From the NCBI GenBank assembly GCA_030063045.1, contig JAQSEB010000140.1, positions 434,001 to 498,000 of the forward strand: a stretch of DNA of 64,000 bases, in the 5' to 3' direction. Positions 1 through 10,829 of the stretch are shown here, piece after piece. Under the pieces are notes generated by a model. It saw only the letters and a list, made by a program, of their open reading frames with translations. It ran no database searches and was not told the origin of the DNA. The stretch comes from Pratylenchus scribneri. Its lineage: Eukaryota > Nematoda > Chromadorea > Rhabditida > Pratylenchidae. The position numbers and the translations under genes are program-made. Position 1 is the first letter of the stretch. Each line of letters opens with the position of its first letter.

Positions 1-119
1 TTTTGTAGATTTTTTTGTTACGAATCGAAATTTTTTTATTGATTGGCGGAATTTTATTATTATTATTATAAAATTTTGCTGAATTATTGAAAATACCAAA
101 AAGATTAATAACAGTTCAG

Positions 120-380
120 TAGTCTATACTAGAACCCCAAACCTTATTAATCTATAGATTACATCAAGACGAATTTTTTTGGATAATATTTTGGTTTGGG
201 TTTAACCAATTCTAACATGAAAGTTTTGAACCAAAAACCAAAATTGACTTGAACTGTTTAATACCCTTTAATTATTGGCCAAACCATGACAAATTATATA
301 CCATTCTTTAATTGCATTTTGACCAGCTTTATTTATTAGGGTTTTGGTTTGAGAATTTAGGATAAACCATTATAATTATT
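120..380. repeat. Degenerate AAACC/GGTTT inverted-repeat element
   Basis: The segment shares blocks with elements at 24.3, 26.3, 31.4, 33.9 and 42.7 kb. These include a GGTTTGGGTTTAACCAATTC block, an ACCAAAATTG block, TTTAATACCCTTTAATT, and CATGACAAATTATATACCATTC followed by a rightward inverted partner. It is a non-coding palindromic dispersed repeat, probably a MITE, and this copy is decayed. Confidence 0.55.
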
Positions 381-1589
381 TAAACCATTTTGTAATTATT
401 TTGGATTGTATATTCTTTCGATTAGGTAAATTTGGTAATTTCTTCGGCAATTAAAGTAATTTATTCAGCAGAATAAATAAAATTAGATTTCCGAAAATTT
501 AAAAGTTGTGAAAATTCTCTATAATTTGGCAGAAAAATTTAATCTTTGACCACAGACAATAAAAATATTTTTTGTAATGTTTTCCATGAATAAAGCCAAT
601 TTCCATTTTGATGGACAAATTTGACTTCGTTGGTAGAGGAAAACAATTTCCTGGGTTATAATAATTTGGCCAAAATTCATTAAAAGACCAATGCATAAAA
701 AGTAGAATAAAGGAAAACCGCGGAAATTAGGTTGTGTAGGAAATGCCGAAAAGGGAAGCATATTTCCAAATGAATGGAGCCAAAAAGGTTGGTGGGCAAA
801 AATTGATGAAAAATGAAAAAGGGTAAATGAAAAGGGAGAAATTTGAGTAAAAATGATGAAAAATGGAGGAATATATTGTAGGAGGGAAGCTTGCTTAACA
901 TTAATTTGAATGGATTAATGGAATTTTTTGGGGGAAAAGTACGACGAAAAAAATTTCAGATTATTTATTAATTAATTTTTATATTCCTTTTTGAATTTGG
1001 CAAATTTCCAAAATAATTTTGGGTCAAAAAAATTATTACCCAGAATTATTTGGCCATAATTTTGTGGAGAAATTTAAATTTGCCAAATTCAAATGCATTT
1101 TAAATAAATAAAATTTCAAAAGAATTTAAAAATATTTTAAATTTATATTTCTCCAAGAATTAGTAAAATTTAAAATATTTTAAAAAATTATTAAGAAATT
1201 TTTCCGCAGAATTTGATAGGCTATGCCTCTGGGAATTTACGTAGAAAAAACTTATGGAATGTGGAGGAGCTTTAAAAAATGATGCCTAAGGGTATATTGG
1301 TTTTGCCAATCATTTTTTTTGTCCGGTCTTTTCTCTCTTTTTTTTGTTTTCCCGATAATTTCCATGGAAATGTGGACGCTTCGCAATCTCGGGGAGGAAA
1401 AGGAGGCCAAAAGCCAATACAAAATCTCCCCCAATTTTTTTCATTGTTTGCCAAACGGATGAAAAAAATGATGAAGGTACAAAAAAATAATGAGAAGCCA
1501 TTGGAAATGTATGTAAACCAAAAAATGACCAAAAATAATGATGATGGAGAAAAACTAATAATTATTTATTTAATAGAACATATGAGAAA

Positions 1590-1890
1590 CTCCTCATTGG
1601 GTGGTCGAAAAAATCGGAGATTCAAATGAATGGAAATGACATATTTTTAGAGGATTAAACTTATTAATTTTTTCCATAAAATCAGCCAAGTTTTTGAAAA
1701 TGTCAAAATTAATTGATGCTTTTTCTTTCGTTTTTTTGGTAATTTTAAGTAAACCAAAAAAGTCAAAAAGGAGGACAACTAAATAATTAATTATTTGAAA
1801 AGGACATATTAAACCCTTCCTTGGGTGGTCGAAAAAAATCCGATATGCGAATGAACGGATGTGTTTTTTTGCGGATTAAACTCATTCATT
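1590..1890. repeat. Pair of diverged direct repeats
   Basis: Two roughly 80-bp blocks, each starting near GGGTGGTCGAAAAAA and running into a GGATTAAACT block followed by TCATTTTT/TTAATTTT, lie at about 1598-1670 and 1822-1890. They are separated by AT-rich sequence. No coding role is evident. Confidence 0.5.
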
Positions 1891-2344
1891 TTTCTAAAAG
1901 TGCAAAAAAAAATTAAAAAATATTGTATTCTTATTCTTAAGGTTTATTTTCCATTAAATTAGTAAAAATTGATTTTAAAATTTGATATACATAAAATCAA
2001 GGGAAGAATTAAAGCATAAAAATCTAAAAATTTGGAACATAATTTTGGGATATTTAAAAAAAAAAACAAATTGCCTTTTTAAAAATGATGTATTCGCAGG
2101 TTCCAAAAATAAAAATAAAATTTCGGAAATTCGTTGAACCTTTTAAAGAGGATTGAGTCGTCGATTTTAGAATTGAAATTAAATTGAATTTTTTATGTGC
2201 GCAGGCGACTATAGAAAATGCAATTTTCTGCTTACTAAATGTTTGGAAGAATCCCACGAATTGAGGCGCCGAGAAATTTTTCATTTTTCTTTAAAGGCTT
2301 TTCCCCCGCGCTTATTCGTCCTCTCTCTTTGGAAATTGAATTAT

Positions 2345-2915
2345 TTTTGAGAAAGGCATCGACGGAAATCCGCACTTGGCAATTTTATTGAACAGTTAGT
2401 GAGAAAAATAAAAGAAAATTTTGAGGGACGGCTTGAGGAAAATCAATTCCCTAAGGGCATAAATAAATTAATGGATTTTCCCCAATGAATTTGTTGTAGC
2501 CATTTTTGGAAGGCAATGAAAGGCAGGGAAAAAACATTCAATTTTAATATATTTTAAAGAATATTTAATTTAAATTTCTAATAAATTAGAAAATAGGTAG
2601 GAATAGATTTTTTATATGGTTATAAATTTTTCAAAAACCGAATTTTATGCATTAACCAATACTTCGACAATCTTTCTTCTCTTTTTCAAGCTTTAAAAAT
2701 AGAATTATTTTGAGAGGCGCCAGCATCGGCGGAAATCCGCACTATGGCAATTTTATTGAACGGTTAATGAAAAAATAATGGAAAAAAAATTGAAGGACAG
2801 ATGAAGAAAATCCTGGGGGGACATAAATAAATTAATGGATTTTTTGGCAATGAATTTGGTATGTTGCCATTTTTGGAAGACAATGTGAAAGACGAGGAAA
2901 AGGATTCAATTTTGA
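2345..2915. repeat. Diverged local tandem duplication (~370-bp period)
   Basis: Blocks at about 2345-2545 and 2715-2915 align along their length. Shared landmarks are GGAAATCCGCACT, GGCAATTTTATTGAAC, ATAAATAAATTAATGGATTTT and GCCATTTTTGGAAG. The copies differ by many substitutions and small indels, so the event is old. There is no intact open frame in either. Confidence 0.55.
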
Positions 2916-4914
2916 ATTTTTTAATGAATATTTTATTTTGATTTTTTTGATAAATTGATTGGAAAATGGGCGGCTCCACTTTTTTATATTTCTTTTTAAA
3001 TTAGAAAAAGCCTAATTAGCTCTGTTTTAAAATAAATAAATTGATTTAATTGATTTTTATTAATTTCTGCCTTAAAGTTGGCTTAAGTATAAATTAGCCA
3101 AATTTTCGGTTTAAGCATTATATAAAATGGAATGAAAAATAAAAACGGTTGAATGTTTTTGCTTGCGTAAACCCAGCAAAGTGTGTTTTAGTGAAAAGAT
3201 TTTTTCGCAGTTGAATAATTAAAAATTTTCGAATTTGAAAATCGTTGAGAAATGGGGGATAATGGCACGGCAATTTGAAAAAGGAAAAATGCCAACGGAA
3301 AAGATGGAATAACAAATAAATGAGTGAGGAAAATGGGATGGTGAAATGGAAAATGGAATGGTTTTGTGGCGCAAAAAGCAAAAAGGGTGCAAACAATACG
3401 TGAAAAACACCCAAAGGGCCGCGGCATTTTAACAAAGTATTGGCCAGCAATTTTCCCATCAACATTCTTCCCTCTATTTTTCCCTTTTTTCCCTTCCTTT
3501 TTCACGCAAATGGAGAGGGCTCAAACAAAAAACACAAGAATGAATGGAAATGGAATGAAAAGCCTTGGGGCTTTGCCGGCTTTTTTGGCCACAGAGGGAA
3601 AAGAAGTTCCATATTGGTCTTGGAAACAATTTTTTGGGGATGTCAGTGAAAAGTGGCATTATTTTAAATGTTTATCTCTCATTAGTGCAGGGGAGTTTTT
3701 TTCTCAATTATTGTTGCTTTTACTAGGCAAAATTTACAAGAATTTCAGAGTAATTTGTTTGAGAATTTAATTTTTGTGCTTTATATAGTATATTTATGGT
3801 TAAAAATATTCAATAACAAAATAATTAAGCATATTTCATCAAATTTATAAAATTTTTTAAATTAAATTATTTGACCAAAAGCCTATGAATTTAAATATCA
3901 AATCTTTGAAGAGACCTTAATTTTCAAGCAAATGGTGAAGGCTCAAAAAAAAAAAAACTCAATAATGTACGAATGGAAAGCCTTGCGGCTTTGTCCTCTT
4001 TTGAAAAAAATTTTTAAGAAGACGTTGCAGAGTGACAATTTTTTAAAAATGTTTATTTCAAATGTTCAGCATTTTTCTTCGATTTTTGTTGTTTCAAATT
4101 TAATTGTAAATTTGCAAGAATTTCTGAAAGAGAAGGTATGCAAGTGAATGTGGGATTTGAAACGAGACCCAAATTTTTTTTGTGGATTATTTATGGGTTT
4201 CAGCCGAAAGTTGAGTCCTTTTTTCCTTAATAGATCTCCCCTCTGAGATATGGCCTAAAACCAACTTTTCTGCATATTTGGCCCAAATTCATATCTCCTC
4301 ATAGAATTGGGTCACAAATATGATTTAATACAATCATCGTAAAATTAGCAAAATATTTAGCAATTATATTTAATTTTTTAAATTTAATTTTCATGAAAAT
4401 TCCATTCCATATATTTCCATTTATCAAATAGAATTTAATAAAAAAATATTTATATTGTCGGCCAAATTGAATCGTATTATCTTCAATTATATCTCTTTTT
4501 TCAATCTACCATTTTTATGGCCTAGTGGAAAATTTAATTCCGACCTTTAAATCAGAAATATTCATTTGAACATTGACGCGGAAAACGGCGATGGTGATGA
4601 GCTGGCATTTGGGAGAATCATCAAAAGTAGAGGGAAATGGGAAATAGTTGGTGAATTAAAAATGGGGAAAACAGAATTCGTGATTAGTTAAATTTTTCCC
4701 ATTTAGCCGGCCAAATCATCGTCATTTCCCGAATTTATTGGAAATTTTTTTATTGAATTTCTTTTAAATTTTTTTAGAATCAGTTATCTGCTGCTTTCAA
4801 AAAACCTATTACAATAATATTTCTAAATTTTTCGTTATGGCAAATAATAAGGTAGAAATTAAAATTAGATCTCTTAAAAAGTTGTTGGATATTTAGTTTG
4901 AAGAATTGGCACAA

Positions 4915-6587
4915 ATGAAGAGTTCGGAATTTCGAAGTAATGTTTTTGAGTCCTTGCCAATGTTGGCTGTCAAATTCAATGAAATGTTGGTCGAATATTC
5001 CGCCATTTCGGTAAGAAATTTTAAAATAATTCTGATTTTCATTCCGGAAAGAATTCTGATTTTCATTCTGGAAAGAATTCTGATTTTAATTCCGGAAAGA
5101 ATTCTGATTTTCATTCCGGAAAGAATTCTGATTTTTATTCCGGAAAGAATTCTGATTTTAATTCCGGAAAGAATTCTGATTTTCATTCCGGAAAGAATTC
5201 TGATTTTAATTCCGGAAAGAATTCTGGTTTTCATTCCGGAAAGAATTCTGATTTTAATTCCGGAAAGAATTCTGGTTTTCATTCCGGAAAGAATTCTGAT
5301 TTTAATTCCGGAAAGAATTCTGGTTTTCATTCCGGAAAGAATTCTGATTTTAATTCCGGAAAGAATTCTGGTTTTCATTCCGGAAAGAATTCTGATTTTA
5401 ATTCCGGAAAGAATTCTGATTTTCATTCCGGAAAGAATTCTGGTTTTCATTCCGGAAAGAATTCTGATTTTTATTCCGGAAAGAATTCTGATTTTAATTC
5501 CGGAAAGAATTCTGATTTTCATTCCGGAAAGAATTCTGGTTTTCATTCCGGAAAGAATTCTGATTTTAATTCCGGAAAGAATTCTGGTTTTCATTCCGGA
5601 AAGAATTCTGATTTTAATTCCGGAAAGAATTATATAAATTGAATTACTCTATACATTTCTTTCCTTTAGTTGAACCAGGAATACTTGCCAAAACCGGATG
5701 CGCATTTCATGAAGTTACATGCCAAGACTGTTCAAATTTGCGGTATGTCAGGATATATGCAATAAAAAAAATTTATCAAAATCTTTTTTTTTTGCTGCTA
5801 TATCATAATTAGTCGATTTTCATTATAATTTCACTAATTTATTCTATAGTTATTTCATTTCAATGCACAAAATTTGCTAAATTCAACTAGAAAATTTAAT
5901 ATTAATTTACAAAAACGGATACAAAACCGAAAATATAAATTTATTCTCTTTTTACTAATTTTTATCCAATAAAATTGGAATTTTCCGGATATAGATTATG
6001 ATAAATATATTAAATAGGATGAAAAATTGTAAAAGTATTTTCGAATTTTCATTCATAAATGTGTGAAAAAGTTTTATTTATATTGAATAATTAAAATGAG
6101 TTAAATTTTAGAAGAAGCAAGCAAGAAAATTCAGTCCATCGAAGCCCGTATCCTCCGTCAAACTTTGGATTTTGACCTTATGAAGGAACCTATCGACGCC
6201 GAAAAACTGGTGAATTTGGGGAAAAAATCAATAAAAATGATTATTATATTAATTTATAGGATTTCGCTTTAAAGTTGACAAATTATGTGGTAGATGAAGT
6301 TAATAAGTTTTGGAAGGAATTACGCGATTTCCATGCATTGCGTTCGTTTTATCTTCGCAAAATGCTGAAGTAAGTAAAATGGGAATGAATTTTCAAGTTA
6401 ATTTATGAATAGATATCCGGATGTTGGATATAATGCTTTGGATGAATTCGATCGAACTACTTTTGGCGCCATCAAAATTCATCTGAACAAGCTTTGCGAG
6501 CTGATCATCATAATGCAGGAAAAGCTGGCAAAGAATTTTGGAATTTTATCTGGAAAGAAGGAGGAGGGAAATTCCATGTTTGGTTAA
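4915..6587 (+). CDS. psme-3: Proteasome activator PA28/PSME3-like subunit
   Basis: Five exons: 4915-5010, 5670-5742, 6112-6209, 6260-6369 and 6413-6587, giving 183 aa with all phases closing. The C-terminal half matches the PA28 C-terminal four-helix domain. It runs from a helix ending FYLRKMLKYPDVGY to KIHLNKLCELIIIMQEKLAKN, parallel to the PA28-gamma YITRAKLVSKIAKYPHVEDY and LRLIISELRNQYVTLHDMI regions. PA28 rings cap the 20S proteasome and open its gate independently of ATP and ubiquitin; the gamma form is nuclear. The protein is shorter than human PSME3 (about 254 aa), lacking most of the long inter-helix linker. Intron 1 is almost entirely a 24-bp minisatellite. AATAAA-type signals lie near 6670. 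A broken copy of the last exons lies at 16.6 kb. The family call rests on motif matching, not on a search. Confidence 0.72.
5027..5629. repeat. 24-bp minisatellite array in PSME3 intron 1
   Basis: About 25 tandem copies of a 24-bp unit containing TTCCGGAAAGAATTCTG. Variants alternate TTTTC/TTTTA after the TGA and GATT/GGTT. The unit is a multiple of three with no stop, so long open frames appear on both strands; these are artefacts. The array fills most of the intron between the first two PSME3 exons. The same unit recurs at 18.4-19.5, 40.3-40.9, 46.4-46.7 and 56.4-56.8 kb. Confidence 0.95.
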
Positions 6588-7509
6588 GGAGGCAGTGGAT
6601 TGAAATGAAAGCATGCAGAAAGAAGTAAAGAATGTGTGGACAAACACGCGATTTAATGATGTTTTATCGTAATAAATATTAATAAATTTTATTATTTATT
6701 TTCCATTAAGTTCGATGGTATCCCGTTTTTTTAAAATTTTCAAAATTATGAATAACCCTAGGCATTCAAAAAATACAGTAATGGATGGATATATTGGAAA
6801 GAAAGCTTTGGGGTGTTGTGGAATTTTTTTTTGGCCAGGGTGAAAGAAGTTCTGTTTTCGTGGCTGCGCAGCAAAAGATTGATTCTTTTTCCCCAGAATT
6901 TATTCAATTTTATTTTTCCAATCCAAAAAGCAAGCATAATTCTTTGTCAATAATAATGCCTAAGGGCTTTTCCTATTTCCATAAATTTGTAACTCCATTT
7001 TGACACCGATAAATAAATAAAAATTTTTTTAAATAAATCACATTCAAATTTTTGGCTAATAATTCGGAAGAAATAAATTGATTGATTCTTTATGAATTTA
7101 GGGCCATAAAATTTTGCCAATTCACGATCATGGCTTCTTCTTTTTGATTCTTATAGAATTTTGCCTAATGCCTTTAATTATTATTCCTAATAGCTAATGC
7201 TAAATCGCAATTCTTTCTTGTTGCCAAATCAAATGAAATTAGAAAATTGATTATAGCCGTTAGTGATTGATAACCTGCATTGGGTTTTTGGCCCATAATT
7301 CAACGAAACAAAAGCCAATATTGGAAGGCCATATAAATAAAATTGGAAAGATTTGAATTTCTAATTCTATAAAGGAGCTTAATTAATTAAATGAATTATA
7401 AAAATTTTAGATGTCTTTGTCAAAAGATTCGTATTGTTTTTGTTTCCTATCCTTAGAACTTAGATGCAGAAAACAAATTTAATAATGCCTAGAGGAAAAT
7501 CCGCATACT
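6588..7509. other. Intergenic; shares short blocks with 3.5 and 17.0 kb
   Basis: This is the 3' flank of PSME3. The first ~260 bp are duplicated at 16.8-17.1 kb. A block around 6780-6850 (AAAGCTTTGGGGTGTTGTGGA and following) resembles 3540-3640 and 17000-17060, so it is a dispersed repeat. I see no gene. Confidence 0.6.
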
Positions 7510-8042
7510 CCCGAAGTCCCGAATAGACGAAGTCCCGAAAGGACGAAGTCCCGAAAGACGAAGTCCCGAATAAAGGGAAGTGGACGAAGTCCCGAAAAGA
7601 CGAAGTACCGAAAAGGAGAAAATGGGACGAAATCTCGAAAACTTTGACTTGTGGATCAATTTTTTCGATCGATACCTCAATCGACGCGTCTTGATGCCAG
7701 GATCATGAATATGCCATTATTTTTTCAAAAAACTCAAAAATAAAAAAGTTATGGCCATTTTAGTCAACCTGGGTCACACCTATGGTAACTTTAATGGCCA
7801 TAACTTTTTTATTTTTGAGTTTTTTGAAAAAATAATGGCATATTCATGATCCTGGCATCAAGACGCGTCGATTGAGGTATCGATCGAAAAAATTGATCCA
7901 CAAGTCAAAGTTTTCGGGATTTCGTCCCATTTTCTCCTTTTCGGTACTTCGTCTTTTCGGGACTTCGTCCACTTCCCTTTATTCGGGACTTCGTCTTTCG
8001 GGACTTCGTCCTTTCGGGACTTCGTCTATTCGGGACTTCGGG
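7510..8042. mobile_element. Foldback-type palindromic element, ~533 bp
   Basis: Two nearly perfect inverted arms (about 7510-7762 and 7792-8042) surround a ~30-bp loop around 7775. The outer part of each arm is built from short direct repeats of GACGAAGTCCCGAA, about six per arm. The inner part is unique and includes a GATCGATACCTCAATCGACG block. Long inverted arms made of short direct repeats are the architecture of foldback (FB-like) transposons. TA dinucleotides flank both ends (TACTCCCGAAG / CTTCGGGGTA), so a Tc1/mariner-type TA insertion is possible. The two arms produce mirror-image open frames, which I do not regard as genes. Confidence 0.8.
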
Positions 8043-8798
8043 GTAGAGCCGGAAAATCAGAAACCTTTAAAAGGGTCGGTCATTCTGAAAACTCATTGAA
8101 TTATGATGAGTTTCTTTTCACAAATTGTTATAAATTAAATTTAAAATTGAATCCACCTTCCACCTTATCTTATATTGCAAAAAACAAAAAGGATGATGCA
8201 TAAAATGAAGAAAAGAATTATGGGAAAATGAAGAAAGCATATATATAAATCGATGTAATTAAAAACATTAAAAATTAATTCGAAAGGATAAAATTATTTT
8301 CTAAATTAATCACTTTAAATAATATTATCAATTCATTAGGGAAGTTGGAAAAAAATGATTAAATAGGATTAAATTCGAGTTTATTTTCAAGCTTCTACAT
8401 TATATTTTATTTAACACAATACCATCCATATTTATAGTATGTCAAGTCAATCTAAAAAATTTATATTGTGAGAAATTCTGATAAGCAAATTTTGTTCCAA
8501 TTTTCAGAATTAATTTCACTAAATGATTTTATTTTATGGCAATTTTTTAGAATATTAATTAAATTCTGATTTGCCATTTAAATTTTTGTTAAGATTTATA
8601 AATGTCAAAAATTTTTTCAGAATAATATTCAACACTCAACATAAAAATTATGGTGATTAATCGCGAGAAGGAATGATTTTTTCTCAAATATGGAGTGAAG
8701 AAATTGGAACATTTTATTTTGCATTGTTTGTTGAAGGAAAAATCAATTAGGAATATTTTAAATAAATTATCATTTCCATTTTAAGCCAAAATTGGCAA
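8043..8798. other. Intergenic, AT-rich
   Basis: Upstream flank of the papain-like gene. No open frame with support, no RNA gene and no clear repeat is visible. Confidence 0.5.
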
Positions 8799-10766
8799 AT
8801 GCATTTATTCACACTCCTTATTTGCTTGATTTTCTTTGCCAAAACTGTTTTTGAGAATACAAATGAATGCAATGTAAGAAAATATTAATATAAAAAATAT
8901 TTATAAATTTTATTCAGCATTTGAACCATAAAAATAAATTTTGGTGCACTTGGGCCAACCATGACTTGTTCAATTTTCAAGCGCCTTTAGATTTACAAGG
9001 TTGTTAAATTTAATCTATCGAATTTAATGAATTTATTTTTAATAGTTGGTCAGCCTTATTGCGCCGGATTAGCTGTTGGGGATGCGATAGAATTTGCTGT
9101 TTCTAGAAGAGACGGTAACATTTTTTGAAATTAACTAAATAAATTCCCCCCTCGCCCCTCCCCTCTTTTCAGGAATGAAGTATAAAATTTCAAAACAGGC
9201 CATCCTCGATTGTTTTTGCTCCAGTGCTTCATCATCTGGAGGCCAAACCATCTATGATGTCCTCAGGTATTATTTATGAGGAATTATATATCGAAGATTT
9301 TATTACGAACGAAAATCGAAAATATTTTATTTTCCATTCTAATGTGCTAAATCATGGCACATAAGCAATGAAATTGTTCCTAGAAACCTTTGAAAGCAGG
9401 AAAAATGATTATCACGATTATGCAATATATCGTTGATTTTTTTCGGGAGCTTTGATAAACACTACAAAATTAGATTTCTGTTTGCGTTTTCTTTAATTTA
9501 TCTTTTGTTTATTGTTTAATTTTTTGTGATTATTTTGAATTATATTTTATATTTAATAATATTTGAAAACATGAAATTTTCCGAACTCGACAGAAAAGTC
9601 CGAAAATTTTTTTCACTAATCCTTAATTAAATTATTATATACATTTCCCTATTTCCCTATTTTATAGAAGAATAAAGGCCAATTACGACCTTTGGGCAAA
9701 AGGGAAAAATTTACGATAAATGCCTTGCTTATCCTCGATAAAAACAACTACAGACCATACAATGGAGAAATTGGTGAATGCAAAGCAATAGAAAGTCGAC
9801 ACTTTTGGAGCGAAAAACCCATCAAATTCACAGCATCGGGGCCCGGTTTCGACACCAAAACGAATTCAATTGCGGAACTTCGGCAAGCAATCCGGCAATC
9901 GCCTATCCTTATAAGTTTGTCAAAATTTATGATTTACGATCAATATTTTGCCCAAAATTGGGCAATTTGCCTAATATTATATATCTAATCCGCACCTATT
10001 AGCTTAATCATGGTCATGGCTGCAAATGTATATTTGTTTATAGATTTGTACATTATTTACTTTTTCGAAATTCTAAAAAATCTTAACAATTATCCATCCC
10101 GAGCATTTTTTAAATGAAATTTTTTACTTCAACACAAAATGTTTAGAAAAAACAAAATATTTTGAAAAGCAAAAATATAAAAACACAGATTGGAAATAAA
10201 AGATAACACAAAATGATTGAAGAATAAAAAAATGAAATGCTTAGAATAAAACAAAAATGCCTGGAAAATTTTTTGGATTTAAAAAATTCGATAAACAAAA
10301 TATAAAAGCAATAAAAAAAACTTAAATACCATTTTTATTAGCCGAGATTTATTCCACTTTTTCGCATTATTTTAAAAAATCAAATAAAATTTTATGCTCT
10401 TATTAGGACTTCCAGTGAGTCAAAAGCTTCGTGCATTGTCAATCAGAGAGGATGATTTTATGAAATTGGATAAGGCATTTGATTTTGAGAAGGATGGTTC
10501 AGAGCGATATACTGTGGGACATGCCTTTTTTGTTGTAGGCTACTATTATGAGGGAGGGGCACAAACTTCTTTTTTGGTAAAGTTTTCATATTTATAAGGA
10601 TTTTATGGATTAATTACACTTATTTAACCAAAAGGTGAGCACTCATTGGGAAAGCAAGCAACACAAAAATGTAAATTGGGGCTACCGTGGATATGCATTA
10701 ATAAATGCGACCGAGAAATCCAAAAATGATTTCTGCGAAGAAGTATACGTTGTGTGGCCACAATAA
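8799..10766 (+). CDS. Divergent secreted papain-family (C1) cysteine protease-like protein
   Basis: Exons: 8799-8873, 8918-8999, 9046-9114, 9173-~9266, ~9668/9703-9914, 10407-10576 and 10635-10766. The N-terminus is a hydrophobic signal peptide (MHLFTLLICLIFFAK). Papain landmarks follow in order. A nucleophile region GQPYCAGLAVGDAIEF aligns with GSCWAFS-type motifs, with Cys kept and Trp lost. Next come KISKQAILDC (like LSEQELVDC), a Y-x-PY...GEC segment, and GHAFFVVGYYYEGG with the catalytic-type His. At the usual NSWG position it reads STHWES, so the catalytic Asn is missing. There is no room for a full inhibitor propeptide. Proteolysis may therefore be impaired. The exon 4/5 junction is uncertain: the best acceptor (9667) breaks frame with the best donor (9266), while 9702 or donor 9256 restores it. 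Poly(A)-like AATAAATAAA overlaps the stop. Confidence 0.65.
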
Positions 10767-10829
10767 ATAAAAATTCCGATAAAATGTTGTGTTATTCTAA
10801 ACAATGAACTTAGCCCAAAAATGTTAAAA

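Larger units (their letters stand above)
1..4914. other. Gene-poor repeat-rich flank
   Basis: I find no convincing gene here. Open frames are short, low in complexity and lack splice-consistent partners. The stretch holds a degenerate copy of the AAACC/GGTTT inverted-repeat family (about 120-380), a direct repeat pair (about 1590-1670 and 1815-1890), a diverged tandem duplication (about 2345-2545 and 2715-2915), and the segment at about 3640-3975 that is copied again at 16.3 kb. The PSME3 promoter must lie at the right end, but I see no recognisable core element. Confidence 0.6.

Noticed and set aside
1252..1629. Overlapping open frames around 1.25-1.63 kb
   Set aside because: Low-complexity F/K-rich frames on both strands with no splice partners or family motif.
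3188..3505. Minus-strand open frames near 3.1-3.6 kb as a gene
   Set aside because: Phe/Pro/His-rich frames complementary to a purine-rich tract; no start context, splice sites or family resemblance.
4906..5637. Long open frames of 8-residue repeats (IPERILIF / KIRILSGM / SGKNSDFH types) at 4.9-5.6, 18.5-19.4, 40.3-40.9, 46.2-47.0 and 56.2-57.0 kb
   Set aside because: They come from a stop-free 24-bp tandem repeat, appear in several frames on both strands, and lie inside introns of PSME3, SPOP and ACBP. No antifreeze, silk or effector repeat protein is implied.
7489..8099. Mirror-image open frames of ~63-75 aa at 7.5-8.1 kb
   Set aside because: The two arms of one palindromic element give the same peptide on opposite strands; no independent coding evidence.
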